This document shows positions 39,324-48,801 of a stretch of 64,000 bases of DNA, in pieces. The notes under the pieces are model-generated. The model had not been told where the DNA came from. It ran no database searches and saw nothing but the letters and a program-made list of their open reading frames with translations. Made by a program: the position numbers and the translations under genes. Numbering within the stretch: position 1 is the first letter of the stretch; every line of letters begins with the position of its first letter. This DNA is from Dyella ginsengisoli LA-4 (GTDB taxonomy: Bacteria > Pseudomonadota > Gammaproteobacteria > Xanthomonadales > Rhodanobacteraceae), in NCBI RefSeq assembly GCF_000334915.1, contig NZ_AMSF01000095.1:1-64000 (forward strand). Direction: 5' to 3'.

Positions 39324-42152
39324 ATGGAAAAGAGCTTCGAGCCCGCCCAGATCGAGTCCACCTGGTATGCCCGCTGGGAGGCCAGCGGCGTGTTCAAGCC
39401 GTCCAGCCACGGCGACCCGTACTGCATCCTGCTGCCGCCGCCGAACGTCACCGGCACCCTGCACATGGGCCATGCCTTCCAGCAGACCGTGATGGACATG
39501 CTGGTGCGCTACCAGCGCATGCGCGGCATGGACACGCTGTGGCAGGTCGGCACCGACCACGCCGGCATCGCCACCCAGAAGATCGTCGAGAACCAGCTCG
39601 CCGCCGAGGGCAAGAGCCGCCACGACCTGGGCCGCGAGCCGTTCGTCGAGCGCGTGTGGCGGTGGAAGGAGGAATCCGGTTCCACCATCACCAACCAGAT
39701 GCGCCGCCTCGGCGTTGCCGCCGACTGGTCGCGCGAGCGCTTCACCATGGACGAGGGCCTGTCGGCCGCCGTGCGCAAGGTGTTCGTCGACTGGTACCGC
39801 GCCGGCCTGATCTACCGCGGCAACCGCCTGGTCAACTGGGACCCGGCGCTGGGCACCGCGGTGTCCGACCTGGAAGTGGACAACGTCGAGCGCGACGGCC
39901 ACCTGTGGTCGATCCGCTATCCGGTCACCGGCAGCGACGAGAGCCTGGTGGTCGCCACCACCCGCCCGGAAACCATGCTCGGCGACGTCGCCGTCGCGGT
40001 GCACCCGGAGGATGAGCGCTACGCGCACCTGGTCGGCAAGACGCTCACCCTGCCGCTGACCGGACGGCAGATCCCGGTGATCGCCGACGACTACGTCGAC
40101 CGCGAGTTCGGCACCGGCTGCGTGAAGATCACCCCGGCGCACGACTTCAACGACTACGCGATCGGCCAGCGGCACCAGCTCGCGCCGATCACCGTGTTCA
40201 CGCTGGACGCCAAGGTCAACGAGAACGGCCCGGACAAGTACCGCGGGCTGGACCGCTACGAGGCGCGCAAGGCCGTGCTGGCCGACCTGGAAGCCGCAGG
40301 CCTGCTGGTCGAGACCAAGCCGCACAAGCTGAAGGTGCCGGTGAGCCAGCGCTCGGGCGCGGTGATCGAGCCGCTGCTCACCGACCAGTGGTTCCTCGAC
40401 CTCACCCGCGACACCCTGCCCGATGGCCGCCCCGGCGGCCGCAAGGCGATCACCGAGCCGGCGCTCGAGGCCGTGCGCGGTGGCGACATCAAGTTCGTGC
40501 CGGAGAACTGGAGCACCACCTACACGCAGTGGCTGGAGAACATCCAGGACTGGTGCGTCAGCCGCCAGCTCTGGTGGGGCCACCAGATCCCGGCGTGGTA
40601 CGACGAGGCCGGCAACATCTTCGTCGGCGAGGACGAGGCCGATGCGCGCGCCCATGCCGACATCGAGCCGGTCGGAGCGCTCAAGCGCGACGAGGACGTG
40701 CTCGACACCTGGTTCAGCTCGGCGCTGTGGCCGTTCTCCACCCTGGGCTGGCCGCTGGACGGCCCGGTGGCGAACGAGCACGGCGCGGTGGTCGCCGACT
40801 GGTCGCACGACCAGCGTTTCCTGCCCAGCGCAGTGCTGGTCACCGGCTTCGACATCATCTTCTTCTGGGTCGCCCGCATGGTGATGGCGACCAAGTACTT
40901 CACCGGCAAGGTGCCGTTCCGCGAGGTGTACATCAACGCCATCGTGCGCGACGCCGAAGGCCAGAAGATGTCCAAGTCCAAGGGCAACACGCTGGACCCG
41001 CTGGACCTGATCGACGGCATCGCGCTGGAGCCGCTGGTGGCCAAGTCGACCCGGAGCCTGCTGCTGCCGCAGGAGCGCGAGAAGGTCGAGAAGCGCGTGC
41101 GCCGCGATTATCCCAACGGCATCACCGCGATCGGCACCGACGCGCTGCGCTTCACCTTCGCCGCACTGGCCAGCTACAGCCGCACGATCAACTTCGACAT
41201 CAAGCGCGCCGAGGGCTACAAGGCGTTCTGCAACAAGCTGTGGAACGCCGCCCGCTTCGTGCTGATGAACCTTCCTGAAGGCCGCATCGAGGCCCCGGCC
41301 GGCGGCCCGGCCACCGAGGCCGAGCGCTGGATCCTCACGCGGCTGAAGCAGACCCTCGGCGAGGTCGAGCAGCACTTCGCCAGCTACCGCTTCGACCTGC
41401 TGGCGCAGGCGCTGTACGAGTTCGTCTGGAACGAGTACTGCGACTGGTTCCTGGAGCTGTCCAAGCCGGCGCTCAACGGCGACGACGCCACCGCCGCGGC
41501 GTCCACCCGGCACACCCTGCTGGTGGTGCTGGAGACGGTGCTGCGCGCGCTGCATCCGATCATCCCGTTCATCACCGAGGAGATCTGGCAGTCGGTGGGA
41601 CCGAAGCTGGGCCTGACCGAGGCCGAGCTGATCCTGCGCCCCTGGCCGCAGGCCGACGCCATCGCCGCCGACGAGGCCGCCACGGCGGAGATCGAGTGGT
41701 TCAAGGCGGTGCTCTCCGGCGTGCGCAGGATCCGCGCGGAGATGAACATCGCGCCGGGCAAGACCATCCCGCTGCTGCTCGCCGACGGCGACGCCAGCGA
41801 TCACGCCCGCGCGGCCAAGTTCGCCACGCAGATCGCCTTCCTCGCCCGTGTCGAGGCGCCGGCATGGATCGAACCCGGCGCCGACGAACCGGCCGCCGCC
41901 GCCGCGGTGGTCGGCACCCTGCGCGTGCTGATCCCGCTGGCCGGCCTGATCGACCTCACCGCCGAGAAGGCGCGCCTGGCCAAGGAGATCGCCCGCATCG
42001 AGGGCGAGATCAAAAAGTGCGAGGGCAAGCTGGGCAACGCCAACTTCGTCGCCAACGCCCCGGCCGAGGTGGTGGCGCAGGAACGCCAGCGCATCGTCGA
42101 CTGGAACACGACCCTCGCCGCCCTGCGCGAGCAGCAGGCCAAGCTGGGCTGA
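39324..42152 (+). CDS. valS: Valine--tRNA ligase
   Basis: A 942-residue class I synthetase charging tRNA-Val. [15 protein letters not shown] holds the HIGH site. The CP1 editing domain lies at about residues 190-340 ([19 protein letters not shown]). KMSKSKGN is the second ATP site, near residue 550. The C-terminal coiled coil ([29 protein letters not shown]) is specific to ValRS. The ATG at 39324 gives [15 protein letters not shown], the usual start. Confidence 0.98.
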   Translation: MEKSFEPAQIESTWYARWEASGVFKPSSHGDPYCILLPPPNVTGTLHMGHAFQQTVMDMLVRYQRMRGMDTLWQVGTDHAGIATQKIVENQLAAEGKSRHDLGREPFVERVWRWKEESGSTITNQMRRLGVAADWSRERFTMDEGLSAAVRKVFVDWYRAGLIYRGNRLVNWDPALGTAVSDLEVDNVERDGHLWSIRYPVTGSDESLVVATTRPETMLGDVAVAVHPEDERYAHLVGKTLTLPLTGRQIPVIADDYVDREFGTGCVKITPAHDFNDYAIGQRHQLAPITVFTLDAKVNENGPDKYRGLDRYEARKAVLADLEAAGLLVETKPHKLKVPVSQRSGAVIEPLLTDQWFLDLTRDTLPDGRPGGRKAITEPALEAVRGGDIKFVPENWSTTYTQWLENIQDWCVSRQLWWGHQIPAWYDEAGNIFVGEDEADARAHADIEPVGALKRDEDVLDTWFSSALWPFSTLGWPLDGPVANEHGAVVADWSHDQRFLPSAVLVTGFDIIFFWVARMVMATKYFTGKVPFREVYINAIVRDAEGQKMSKSKGNTLDPLDLIDGIALEPLVAKSTRSLLLPQEREKVEKRVRRDYPNGITAIGTDALRFTFAALASYSRTINFDIKRAEGYKAFCNKLWNAARFVLMNLPEGRIEAPAGGPATEAERWILTRLKQTLGEVEQHFASYRFDLLAQALYEFVWNEYCDWFLELSKPALNGDDATAAASTRHTLLVVLETVLRALHPIIPFITEEIWQSVGPKLGLTEAELILRPWPQADAIAADEAATAEIEWFKAVLSGVRRIRAEMNIAPGKTIPLLLADGDASDHARAAKFATQIAFLARVEAPAWIEPGADEPAAAAAVVGTLRVLIPLAGLIDLTAEKARLAKEIARIEGEIKKCEGKLGNANFVANAPAEVVAQERQRIVDWNTTLAALREQQAKLG

Positions 42153-42166
42153 TCGTCCCGACCTCC

Positions 42167-42247
42167 GTAGGAGCCCGCTCGCGGGCGATGCCCTTGCTCC
42201 TGACGCACATCAAAGACGAGGAGCATCGCCCGCGAGCGGGCTCCTAC
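42167..42247. repeat. REP doublet (25-bp perfect inverted repeat)
   Basis: Arms at 42167-42191 and 42223-42247 are perfect inverted copies around a 31-base loop. Each starts with GTAGGAG and contains its own small hairpin (GCCCGC-TC-GCGGGC), the form of REP/BIME elements of Pseudomonas and relatives. It lies between valS and the rimI stop. Such elements are mobilised by RAYT transposases; none is in the window. Confidence 0.85.
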
Positions 42248-42263
42248 CCCCTGCCGGGGCAAG

Positions 42264-42743
42264 TCAGGATCGGTCGGACTCGCGCAGCACCAGCTCCATC
42301 ACGATCGCATCCTCGCGTCCGCCCTGCGCCGGGTAATAACGTGGCCGCCGGCCGATCTCGGTGAAGCCGGCGGTGCGATACAGCTTCTGCGCCACCGGAT
42401 TGGACGGACGCACTTCCAGGAACACGCGCTCGGCGCCGCTCCAGCGGATCACGTCGAGCAGACGCATCAGCAGGCGCCGTCCCAGGCCACGCCCCTGCCA
42501 CTGACGGCCGATGCAGAGATTCAATACGTGGGCCTCGCCGGCGGCGATCGACAGGATGCCGTAGCCGGCGATCTGTCCGTCCACCCACAGCACCCAGCAC
42601 GGATGGCCCGCGCGCAGGCAGTCGGAAAAGATGCCGCGGCTCCAGGGGAATTCGTAGGACTCCGCCTCCAGCGCGGCTACGGCATCGAGATCCTGCGGCT
42701 GCAGGGCGCGGATCTCGCTCGCCGGCGGGCTCACCACGGCCAC
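42264..42743 (-). CDS. rimI: Ribosomal-protein-alanine acetyltransferase (RimI-like)
   Basis: A 159-residue GNAT enzyme that acetylates the N-terminal alanine of ribosomal protein S18. The acetyl-CoA motif is VLNLCIGRQWQGRGLGRRLLMRLLD, followed by VFLEVRPSNPVAQKLYRTAGF, a strong RimI signature. GTG at 42743 lies one base after the holD stop; GTG codons at 42737 and 42734 are alternatives. The holD-rimI order is the same as in Escherichia coli. Confidence 0.9.
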   Translation of the reverse strand: MAVVSPPASEIRALQPQDLDAVAALEAESYEFPWSRGIFSDCLRAGHPCWVLWVDGQIAGYGILSIAAGEAHVLNLCIGRQWQGRGLGRRLLMRLLDVIRWSGAERVFLEVRPSNPVAQKLYRTAGFTEIGRRPRYYPAQGGREDAIVMELVLRESDRS

Positions 42744-42744
42744 G

Positions 42745-43218
42745 CTAGCCCGCTCCGGCCACCGCCAGTGCACGACGCAACTGCCTGAGCGCCGCCCACA
42801 GCCGCCGCTTGCCCTGCGCACCGGCGAACAGTGCCTCCGGCGCGTCGACCAGGGCGATGTGTGCCTGGCTCATCACCGCCGCCGGCAGCTCGCGCCCCAG
42901 CGCATGCGCCTGGGCCTGCCCGAACACCAGATAAGCCGGCGCATGCGGTACGGGTGCCTGCGGCTGGCCATCGGCCACCAGCACGCGCCCGGCCCGGGCG
43001 ATCCCGGCGCCCGCCGCCTGCAGCGCCCGCCCCAGCACGTCCATGATCCGCGGCGGCAGCTGCGCCGGCAGCACCACGATGCAGCGCGCCACCGGCGGTT
43101 CGAACACCGGCGCATCCAGCGTGAGTTCCTCGAGCGGCGCACCCGGCTCGCGCACCCGTCGCACCCACGAGGTGATGCCCATGGCCTGCAGAACCTGCTG
43201 GCGGCGTGCATCGCGCAT
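42745..43218 (-). CDS. holD: DNA polymerase III psi subunit (HolD-like)
   Basis: A 157-residue protein. Its N-terminus RRQQVLQAMGITSWVRR closely follows the HolD start, and it lies directly upstream of rimI as in Escherichia coli. Psi links the clamp loader to chi and SSB at the replication fork. A GGAGG ribosome site precedes the ATG. The middle is poorly conserved, as usual for this subunit, so the call rests on the N-terminal motif and gene order. Confidence 0.75.
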   Translation of the reverse strand: MRDARRQQVLQAMGITSWVRRVREPGAPLEELTLDAPVFEPPVARCIVVLPAQLPPRIMDVLGRALQAAGAGIARAGRVLVADGQPQAPVPHAPAYLVFGQAQAHALGRELPAAVMSQAHIALVDAPEALFAGAQGKRRLWAALRQLRRALAVAGAG

Positions 43219-43230
43219 CGGCGGCCCTCC

Positions 43231-44007
43231 TCAGGCGCCCCGCCGGACGCGGCGATGGGTGGCACGACCCCACAGGGTCAGCACAGGACCGGACAACAGG
43301 TAGGCGGAGAACACCGCCAGCAACAGCCGCGGTGGATCGATCGCCAGCAACACCAGCACCAGCACCGCCACCACCATCCAGACGAATGGCACGCCTTCGC
43401 CAGCGGTCCACGGCAACGACTTGAAACTGAAATAGCGGAATCGGCTGACCATCAGCAGGCCGGTCACCACCGCCAGTACCGGCGTGACGAAGCACAGCGT
43501 GCTGCCGGCGACGCCGGTCTTCTCCATGGTCCAGACGAACGACATGCAGACGGCCGCGGCCGACGGACTGGCCAGACCCTGGAAATAGCGCTTGTCGACT
43601 ACCGCCACCTGGGTGTTGAAGCGCGCCAGCCGCAGCGCGCCGCAGGCGGCGTAGATGAACGCCGCCGCCCAGCCCACCTTGCCCCACATCGGCCCGTACT
43701 CGCGCAGGGCCGAGAGCGACCAGGTGTACATCACCAGCGCCGGCGCCAGGCCGAAGCTGACCAGGTCGGACAGCGAGTCGTACTGCACGCCGAACTCGCT
43801 CTGCGTGTGGGTCATGCGCGCCACGCGGCCATCCAGGCCGTCCAGCAGCGCCGCCACGAACACCGCGATCGCCGCCTCGGTGTAGCGGCCACCGATGCTG
43901 GCCACGATCGCGTAGAACCCCGAGAACATGGCCGCGGTGGTGAACAGGTTCGGCAGCAGGTAGATGCCGCGATGGCGCGGGCGTCGTACGGGCGTGTCGG
44001 GGTTCAT
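43231..44007 (-). CDS. pssA: CDP-diacylglycerol--serine O-phosphatidyltransferase
   Basis: A 258-residue membrane enzyme making phosphatidylserine, the precursor of phosphatidylethanolamine. The CDP-alcohol transferase motif D-G-x2-A-R-x8-G-x3-D-x3-D is present in LLDGLDGRVARM followed by EFGVQYDSLSD. Several transmembrane helices follow. The ATG at 44007 yields MNPDTPVRRPRHRGIYLLPNLFT; an upstream in-frame start is not supported. It is 12 bases before holD and probably in one operon with holD and rimI. Confidence 0.93.
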   Translation of the reverse strand: MNPDTPVRRPRHRGIYLLPNLFTTAAMFSGFYAIVASIGGRYTEAAIAVFVAALLDGLDGRVARMTHTQSEFGVQYDSLSDLVSFGLAPALVMYTWSLSALREYGPMWGKVGWAAAFIYAACGALRLARFNTQVAVVDKRYFQGLASPSAAAVCMSFVWTMEKTGVAGSTLCFVTPVLAVVTGLLMVSRFRYFSFKSLPWTAGEGVPFVWMVVAVLVLVLLAIDPPRLLLAVFSAYLLSGPVLTLWGRATHRRVRRGA

Positions 44008-44113
44008 CGACCGGTCCAGTGGAAGCTGGCGCGCATTGTAGAACACCGGCGCTTGAGTCCGGCCCGCGCCGGTGATACGAAGAGCGCCTGAACCCGCGCC
44101 CCTGGAGAGCACC

Positions 44114-44548
44114 ATGTTCCGTCGCCCCCTGTTCGTCCTGCTGCTGGCCGCCAGTTGCAGCGTATCGGCCCAGGCTTACAAATGGGTCGACACTCATGGC
44201 GTGGTGCACTACACCGAGTCCGCGCCTCCTCCGGGCACGAAATACAAGCGCATTACCCTGTCCGGCAATGCCGAGCCCCTGGCCAGGCCGGCCGCCGCCC
44301 CGACCGGTAGCCAGCCGGCCGACACTGGGCCGGAGGCCGTTTCCTCGAACCTGCCCATGCAGGACACCCCTGCCAACCGGGCCAAGCTCTGCACGTCGCT
44401 GAAAACCAACCTCGCCGCCCTGCACGGCAACGGCCCCGTCGTCATGCAGCAGAACGGAAAGCAGGTACTGCTCGACGCCGACCAGCGCAAGGCGCAGACC
44501 GACTCGGCCCAGGCGCAGTACTCGCAGTATTGCCTCGAGCAGCAATAG
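44114..44548 (+). CDS. DUF4124 domain secreted protein
   Basis: A 144-residue exported protein. The signal peptide MFRRPLFVLLLAASCSVSAQA is followed by the DUF4124 motif YKWVDTHGVVHYTESAPPPG (residues 22-41). The rest is a low-complexity linker and a helical tail with Cys residues near 95 and 140. GGAGAG lies just upstream of the ATG. The family is widespread in envelope proteins of proteobacteria, without known function. Confidence 0.87.
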   Translation: MFRRPLFVLLLAASCSVSAQAYKWVDTHGVVHYTESAPPPGTKYKRITLSGNAEPLARPAAAPTGSQPADTGPEAVSSNLPMQDTPANRAKLCTSLKTNLAALHGNGPVVMQQNGKQVLLDADQRKAQTDSAQAQYSQYCLEQQ

Positions 44549-44625
44549 CCCCCGGCGGGGGACCGCCCTGATGGCCCCATGGCTGGCATAATCGGCGCCT
44601 TTATCCCGAACGCCGGACCGCCCGC

Positions 44626-46323
44626 ATGCGCCTCAGCCAATTCCACCTGGCCACCGTCAAGGAAGTTCCCGCCGAAGCCGAGCTGGTCAGCCACAAGCTG
44701 ATGCTGCGCGCCGGCATGATCCGCAAGCTCGCGGCCGGCCTCTACACCTGGACACCGCTCGGCCTGCGCGTGCTGCGCAAGGTCGAGGCGGTGGTTCGCG
44801 AGGAGATGGATCGCGCCGGCGCGATCGAGATGCTGATGCCCACGGTGCAGCCGAAGGAGCTGTGGGAGGAAACCGGCCGCTGGGAGAAGTTCGGCGGGCA
44901 GCTGCTGAAGATCGCCGACCGCAAGGCGCAGGAGTTCTGCTACGCCCCCACCGCCGAGGAAGTGATCACCGACTTCGCGCGGCAGGAGCTGAAGAGCTAC
45001 AAGCAGCTGCCGGTCAACTTCTACCAGATCCAGACCAAGTTCCGCGACGAGATCCGCCCGCGCTTCGGCGTGATGCGCGCGCGAGAGTTCCTGATGAAGG
45101 ACGCCTACTCCTTCCACCTCGGCCAGGAGTCGCTGGCGCAGACCTACCAGGCGATGTACGACGCCTATGGCCGTATCTTCACCCGGCTCGGCCTGAAGTT
45201 CCGCGCCGTGCAGGCGGACACCGGCGCGATCGGCGGCAACGCCAGCCACGAGTTCCAGGTGATCGCCGACTCCGGCGAGGACGTGATCGCGTTCTCCGAC
45301 GGCTCGGACTATGCCGCCAACGTGGAAAAGGCCGAGGCGCTGGCACCCGCCATCGCACGCCCGGCGCCGTCCGCCCCCCTGTCCCGCGTCGACACGCCGA
45401 AGCAGAAGACCATCGACGAGGTCTCCGCCTTCCTGAAGGTGCCGGCGACGCAGTGCGTGAAGACGCTGATCGTCAAGGGTCGCGAGGGTCTGGTCGCGCT
45501 GTGCCTGCGCGGCGACCACGCGTTCAACGAGGTGAAGGCCAACAAGCTGCCCGAGCTGACGGACGACATCGTGATGGCGTCCGAGGAGGAGATCGTGGCC
45601 GCCATTGGCGCGAAGCCCGGCTCGATCGGCCCGGTCGGCCTGCCGGAGTCGATCCCGCTGATCGTCGACCGCAGCGCAGCCGTGCTGGCCGACTTCGTCT
45701 GCGGCGGCAATACCGACGACACCCACTACACCGGTGCCAACTGGGAGCGCGACGCACGCATCACCCGGGTGGAGGACATCCGCCAGGTGGTCGCCGGCGA
45801 CCCCTCGCCGGATGGCCTGGGCACGCTGCAGATCGCCCGCGGCATCGAGGTCGGCCACGTGTTCCAGCTCGGCTCCAAATACGCCGAGGCGATGGACGCC
45901 ACCGTGCTCGACGACCAGGGCAAGGCGCAGGTGATGCTGATGGGCTGCTACGGCATCGGCGTGAGCCGCATCGTGGCCGCCGCGATCGAACAGCGCCACG
46001 ACGACGCCGGCATCCTCTGGCCGGAGCCGATGGCGCCCTGGCGCGTGGCGGTGTGCATGATCAATCCCAAGGGTCAGGCCGAGGTCACCGCGGCCGCCGA
46101 ATCGCTCTATTCGGAGTTGGCCGCCCGCGGTGTCGAGGTGGTGCTGGACGATCGCGGCCTGCGCCCCGGCGCGATGTTCGCCGACATGGAGCTGATCGGC
46201 ATTCCGCATCGCGTGGTGGTAAGCGAACGCGGCGTGGCCGCCGGCACGCTGGAATACCGCGCGCGCGACGCGGCCGAGAGTCGCCAGGTCACGAAGGACG
46301 AACTGCTTGGCCTATTTGGCTGA
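44626..46323 (+). CDS. proS: Proline--tRNA ligase (bacterial type with editing domain)
   Basis: A 565-residue class II synthetase charging tRNA-Pro. Class II motifs include [32 protein letters not shown], and a YbaK-type editing insertion at about residues 255-375 ([22 protein letters not shown]) removes misloaded alanine. The C-terminal anticodon domain ends LLGLFG. The length is standard. A -10-like CATAAT about 40 bases upstream may be its promoter; a strong terminator follows. Confidence 0.98.
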   Translation: MRLSQFHLATVKEVPAEAELVSHKLMLRAGMIRKLAAGLYTWTPLGLRVLRKVEAVVREEMDRAGAIEMLMPTVQPKELWEETGRWEKFGGQLLKIADRKAQEFCYAPTAEEVITDFARQELKSYKQLPVNFYQIQTKFRDEIRPRFGVMRAREFLMKDAYSFHLGQESLAQTYQAMYDAYGRIFTRLGLKFRAVQADTGAIGGNASHEFQVIADSGEDVIAFSDGSDYAANVEKAEALAPAIARPAPSAPLSRVDTPKQKTIDEVSAFLKVPATQCVKTLIVKGREGLVALCLRGDHAFNEVKANKLPELTDDIVMASEEEIVAAIGAKPGSIGPVGLPESIPLIVDRSAAVLADFVCGGNTDDTHYTGANWERDARITRVEDIRQVVAGDPSPDGLGTLQIARGIEVGHVFQLGSKYAEAMDATVLDDQGKAQVMLMGCYGIGVSRIVAAAIEQRHDDAGILWPEPMAPWRVAVCMINPKGQAEVTAAAESLYSELAARGVEVVLDDRGLRPGAMFADMELIGIPHRVVVSERGVAAGTLEYRARDAAESRQVTKDELLGLFG

Positions 46324-46342
46324 TTGCCGCCGCGCCGCAAAT

Positions 46343-46370
46343 AAAAAAGCCGCCTCCGGGCGGCTTTTTT
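46343..46370. terminator. Rho-independent terminator after proS (bidirectional shape)
   Basis: AAAAAA-GCCGCC-TCCG-GGCGGC-TTTTTT: a 6-bp GC stem with A and T tracts on both sides, 20 bases after the proS stop. Confidence 0.92.
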
Positions 46371-46617
46371 ATTGTATTGGGAATGCCGCGCGATAATCCC
46401 CGGGCACACCGGCAGCAGCATCAGGATAATCCTGCAGCATCGGCTTTATTGGCAAACGTGGCAGGTAAAGTCCGCAAAGACGATTCCATCACGCCGGCAC
46501 GAATATTTTGCAAATCGCCATCCATTACGGGAGAATGCGTGCCGCATCAGGATGGCGCAATCGCCTTAATGGCGATATCAAAACCAGTCAATTGAATATT
46601 CCAACGCGGAGTTGTCC
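46371..46617 (+). promoter_or_regulatory. AT-richer leader region upstream of the H-NS-like gene
   Basis: No gene is seen here. The DNA is clearly richer in A and T than its surroundings. It holds two small palindromes: CAGGATAATCCTG (46422-46434) and ATCGCC-TTAAT-GGCGAT (46560-46576), the latter about 40 bases before the ATG. A possible promoter pair is TTGCAA, 17 bases, GAGAAT near 46508-46536. AT-rich, possibly curved DNA upstream of an H-NS gene fits self-binding and autorepression. Confidence 0.45.
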
Positions 46618-46944
46618 ATGGCCGTCGATATCAAGAATCTCAACCACAACCAGCTCAACGACCTGATCGCCAAAGCGCAGACCCGCCAGGAAGAACTGCG
46701 CAAGGAAAAGGTCGGCAAGCTGCGCGAGAAGGTCCACGCGCTGATCAAGGCCGAGGGTTACACCTTCGACGACATCTTCGGTTCCGCGCGTGGCGGCAAG
46801 GTGCGTCGCGCCAAGACCACGGTGGCCCCGAAGTACCGCAACCCTGCCAACCCCGAGCAGACCTGGTCCGGCCGCGGCAAGCGCCCGCGCTGGTTCAACG
46901 ATGCGCTGAAGGCCGGCAAGAAGGAAAAGGACCTGGCGATCTGA
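46618..46944 (+). CDS. H-NS histone-like nucleoid protein
   Basis: A 108-residue nucleoid protein. The N-terminal coiled coil (LNDLIAKAQTRQEELRKEKVGKLREKVHALIK) makes dimers, a basic linker (KVRRAKTTVAPK) follows, and the C-terminal DNA-binding motif KYRNPANPEQTWSGRGKRPRW has the TWSGRGxxP core of the H-NS family. The ATG at 46618 was preferred to TTG at 46612. It silences AT-rich DNA and shapes the chromosome. It is monocistronic, between two terminators. Confidence 0.93.
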   Translation: MAVDIKNLNHNQLNDLIAKAQTRQEELRKEKVGKLREKVHALIKAEGYTFDDIFGSARGGKVRRAKTTVAPKYRNPANPEQTWSGRGKRPRWFNDALKAGKKEKDLAI

Positions 46945-46970
46945 TCGCCACGGTCGCTGCAGACCACGAA

Positions 46971-46994
46971 ACGCCGGCCTCGCGCCGGCGTTTT
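46971..46994 (+). terminator. Rho-independent terminator after the H-NS-like gene
   Basis: ACGCCGGC (46971-46978) pairs with GCCGGCGT (46984-46991), with a 5-base loop followed by TTT. It lies between this gene and the convergent exporter gene. Confidence 0.8.
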
Positions 46995-47014
46995 GCTTCA
47001 GGCGGCCGGCGATT

Positions 47015-48298
47015 TCAAAGCGAACGCCGCGACGACACCAGCAGGTCGCCGAAAAGCAGCCCCGCCACCAGTGAAACGAGCAGGGTCAGCAACAGCACGC
47101 CGGTGTCCAGTCCGAGCACGGTATCGCGTTCGAACAGATACGAGACGCTGCGGAATCCGACGCTTCCCGGCACCAGCAGGATAATCCCCGGCTCGCGGAT
47201 CACCGCGCCGGGCCGATGCATCCAGCGGGCGTAGAGATTGGCGACCGAGCCCAGCAGGAATCCGCCCAGGAATACGCCGAACGGCGCCCCCGGAATGGAG
47301 CCGGAAATCAATCCACCCCAGCGGGTGGCCAGATAACCGACCAGCACCGCACCGATCACCACCGGCCAGTCGCGGCGCGCGGCGCGGAACAGGATCGCGA
47401 AACCGAATGCGCCCAGCAGCAGTGACGGATAATCGACCCAGCCCGGAAGCGGCGGCAATGCATAGGTCCCCGGATCGATGCCCAGCGCCCCGCACAGCTG
47501 GGTCGCGGCCACGGTGCCGAAGGTGAGTTTGAGCAGGGTGGAAATCGCCCCGCCCATGCGCGCCACCCCCGACACCAGGTGCTGGCTGGAGATCTCGCGC
47601 ACGGCGGTGGTCAACGACATGCCCGGCACCAGCACGATCAGCCCCGCCAGCACTACCGACTTCACCGCCAGCGGCACCACGTAGGCACTGACCAGGATCG
47701 CGATGGTGGTCGCCACCAGGGCGCAGATCGCATCGCTGGCCGCCGCCAGCCGCGGCCGGCTGGCGGCCAGGATGGTGATCGCACCGATGACCAGCCCGAT
47801 CAGCCCCGAGGCCAGCAGATCCGCCCACGAGCTGTGCAGCAGCAGGCCCACCACGCAGGCGGCCGACAGCCCGTAGCTGGCCACCACCCCGGCCCGCGCC
47901 CGGCGCGTGTCGGGCAGGCCGAGCAGCCGCAGCAGGCGGAACCCCTCGCGCAGCTCGATTTCCCCGGACATCACGCGGTCGGCGATTTCGTCCGCCTCGC
48001 ACAGCCGCGCCAGGTTCACGTCACCCGGCGGCAGCCGCATCACCTGGGTGACCTGGGCCAGCCCCTCGTCGCCCTGGGCCAGGTCGGAGAACGAAATGAT
48101 GATCGCCGTGGGACTGGACCAGACGTCGGCGGCCAGTCCCATCTGCTGCGCCGAGCGGGCGATCGCCATCTCCAGCCGGGGCGCGGTGGTGCCGTACTGG
48201 TGCAGGCGGCGCGCCAACTCCACCAGGAAGCTGATGCGGGTGTTCAGCGCGGCCGTGGAGAAATCGGCCGATACAGCGACGGAGGCGACGGCGCTCAT
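47015..48298 (-). CDS. ThrE-type threonine/serine exporter family protein
   Basis: A 427-residue membrane protein. The N-terminal soluble part (residues 1-120: LVELARRLHQYGTTAPRLEMAI, SSPTAIIISF) matches the ThrE N-domain, and about ten helices follow, including GLIVLVPGMSLTTAVREISSQHLVSG, the family signature. Both halves that some bacteria split into two proteins are fused here. The ATG at 48298 has GGAG 10 bases upstream; 48307 and GTG 48331 are less likely. It exports threonine or serine; specificity is inferred. Confidence 0.87.
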   Translation of the reverse strand: MSAVASVAVSADFSTAALNTRISFLVELARRLHQYGTTAPRLEMAIARSAQQMGLAADVWSSPTAIIISFSDLAQGDEGLAQVTQVMRLPPGDVNLARLCEADEIADRVMSGEIELREGFRLLRLLGLPDTRRARAGVVASYGLSAACVVGLLLHSSWADLLASGLIGLVIGAITILAASRPRLAAASDAICALVATTIAILVSAYVVPLAVKSVVLAGLIVLVPGMSLTTAVREISSQHLVSGVARMGGAISTLLKLTFGTVAATQLCGALGIDPGTYALPPLPGWVDYPSLLLGAFGFAILFRAARRDWPVVIGAVLVGYLATRWGGLISGSIPGAPFGVFLGGFLLGSVANLYARWMHRPGAVIREPGIILLVPGSVGFRSVSYLFERDTVLGLDTGVLLLTLLVSLVAGLLFGDLLVSSRRSL

Positions 48299-48335
48299 GC
48301 GGCGCATGCTCCGGTCCCGGGCCGACTCCACCGGC

Positions 48336-48782
48336 TCATGCTGCGGAACGCACCTGCAGGGTGGTGCCGTCCACGGCCACCACCTCCACCGTGGCGCCGA
48401 CCGGCAACTCCGGCCCGGCCACCAGCCACTGGCCGTCGCCCACGCGTGCCTTGCCGCGGCCGTTGACGATAGCCTCGCTGAGCACGTAGCGCTGTCCGAT
48501 CATCTGCTCGGCACGCCGGTTGAGCCGCTCGCTGCCCGGGGCGCTACGTTCGATGCGCGGGCGCAGCTTGCGCGCGTAGAACACGCAGGCAGCCAGCGCC
48601 AGCACGGCGAACAGCACGGCCTGCAGCAACAGGCCCATGCCCGGCACCAGCCACAGCACAACCCCCATCGCTGCGGCCGCCAGGCCGATCCACAGCAGGA
48701 AGTAGCCCGGGATCAGCACCTCGCCACCGATCAGCAGCAGCGCCAGGATCCACCACAGGTAGTACACGGATAGATTCCACAT
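48336..48782 (-). CDS. NfeD family membrane protein (short form)
   Basis: A 148-residue protein with three helices at residues 8-25, 30-45 and 50-68, then a C-terminal OB-fold (GQRYVLSEAIVNGRGKARVGDGQWLVAGPELPVGATVEVVAVDGTTLQV). Short NfeD proteins partner with SPFH proteins in membrane microdomains, and the SPFH gene lies just upstream, as usual. Confidence 0.92.
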   Translation of the reverse strand: MWNLSVYYLWWILALLLIGGEVLIPGYFLLWIGLAAAAMGVVLWLVPGMGLLLQAVLFAVLALAACVFYARKLRPRIERSAPGSERLNRRAEQMIGQRYVLSEAIVNGRGKARVGDGQWLVAGPELPVGATVEVVAVDGTTLQVRSAA

Positions 48783-48801
48783 GGTCGCTCTCCAGGCCGA
48801 C

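Noticed and set aside
46372-46569. A 65-codon plus-strand frame upstream of the H-NS-like gene
   Set aside because: No ribosome site and no family-like sequence, and it begins directly after the terminator T tract; treated as non-coding leader.
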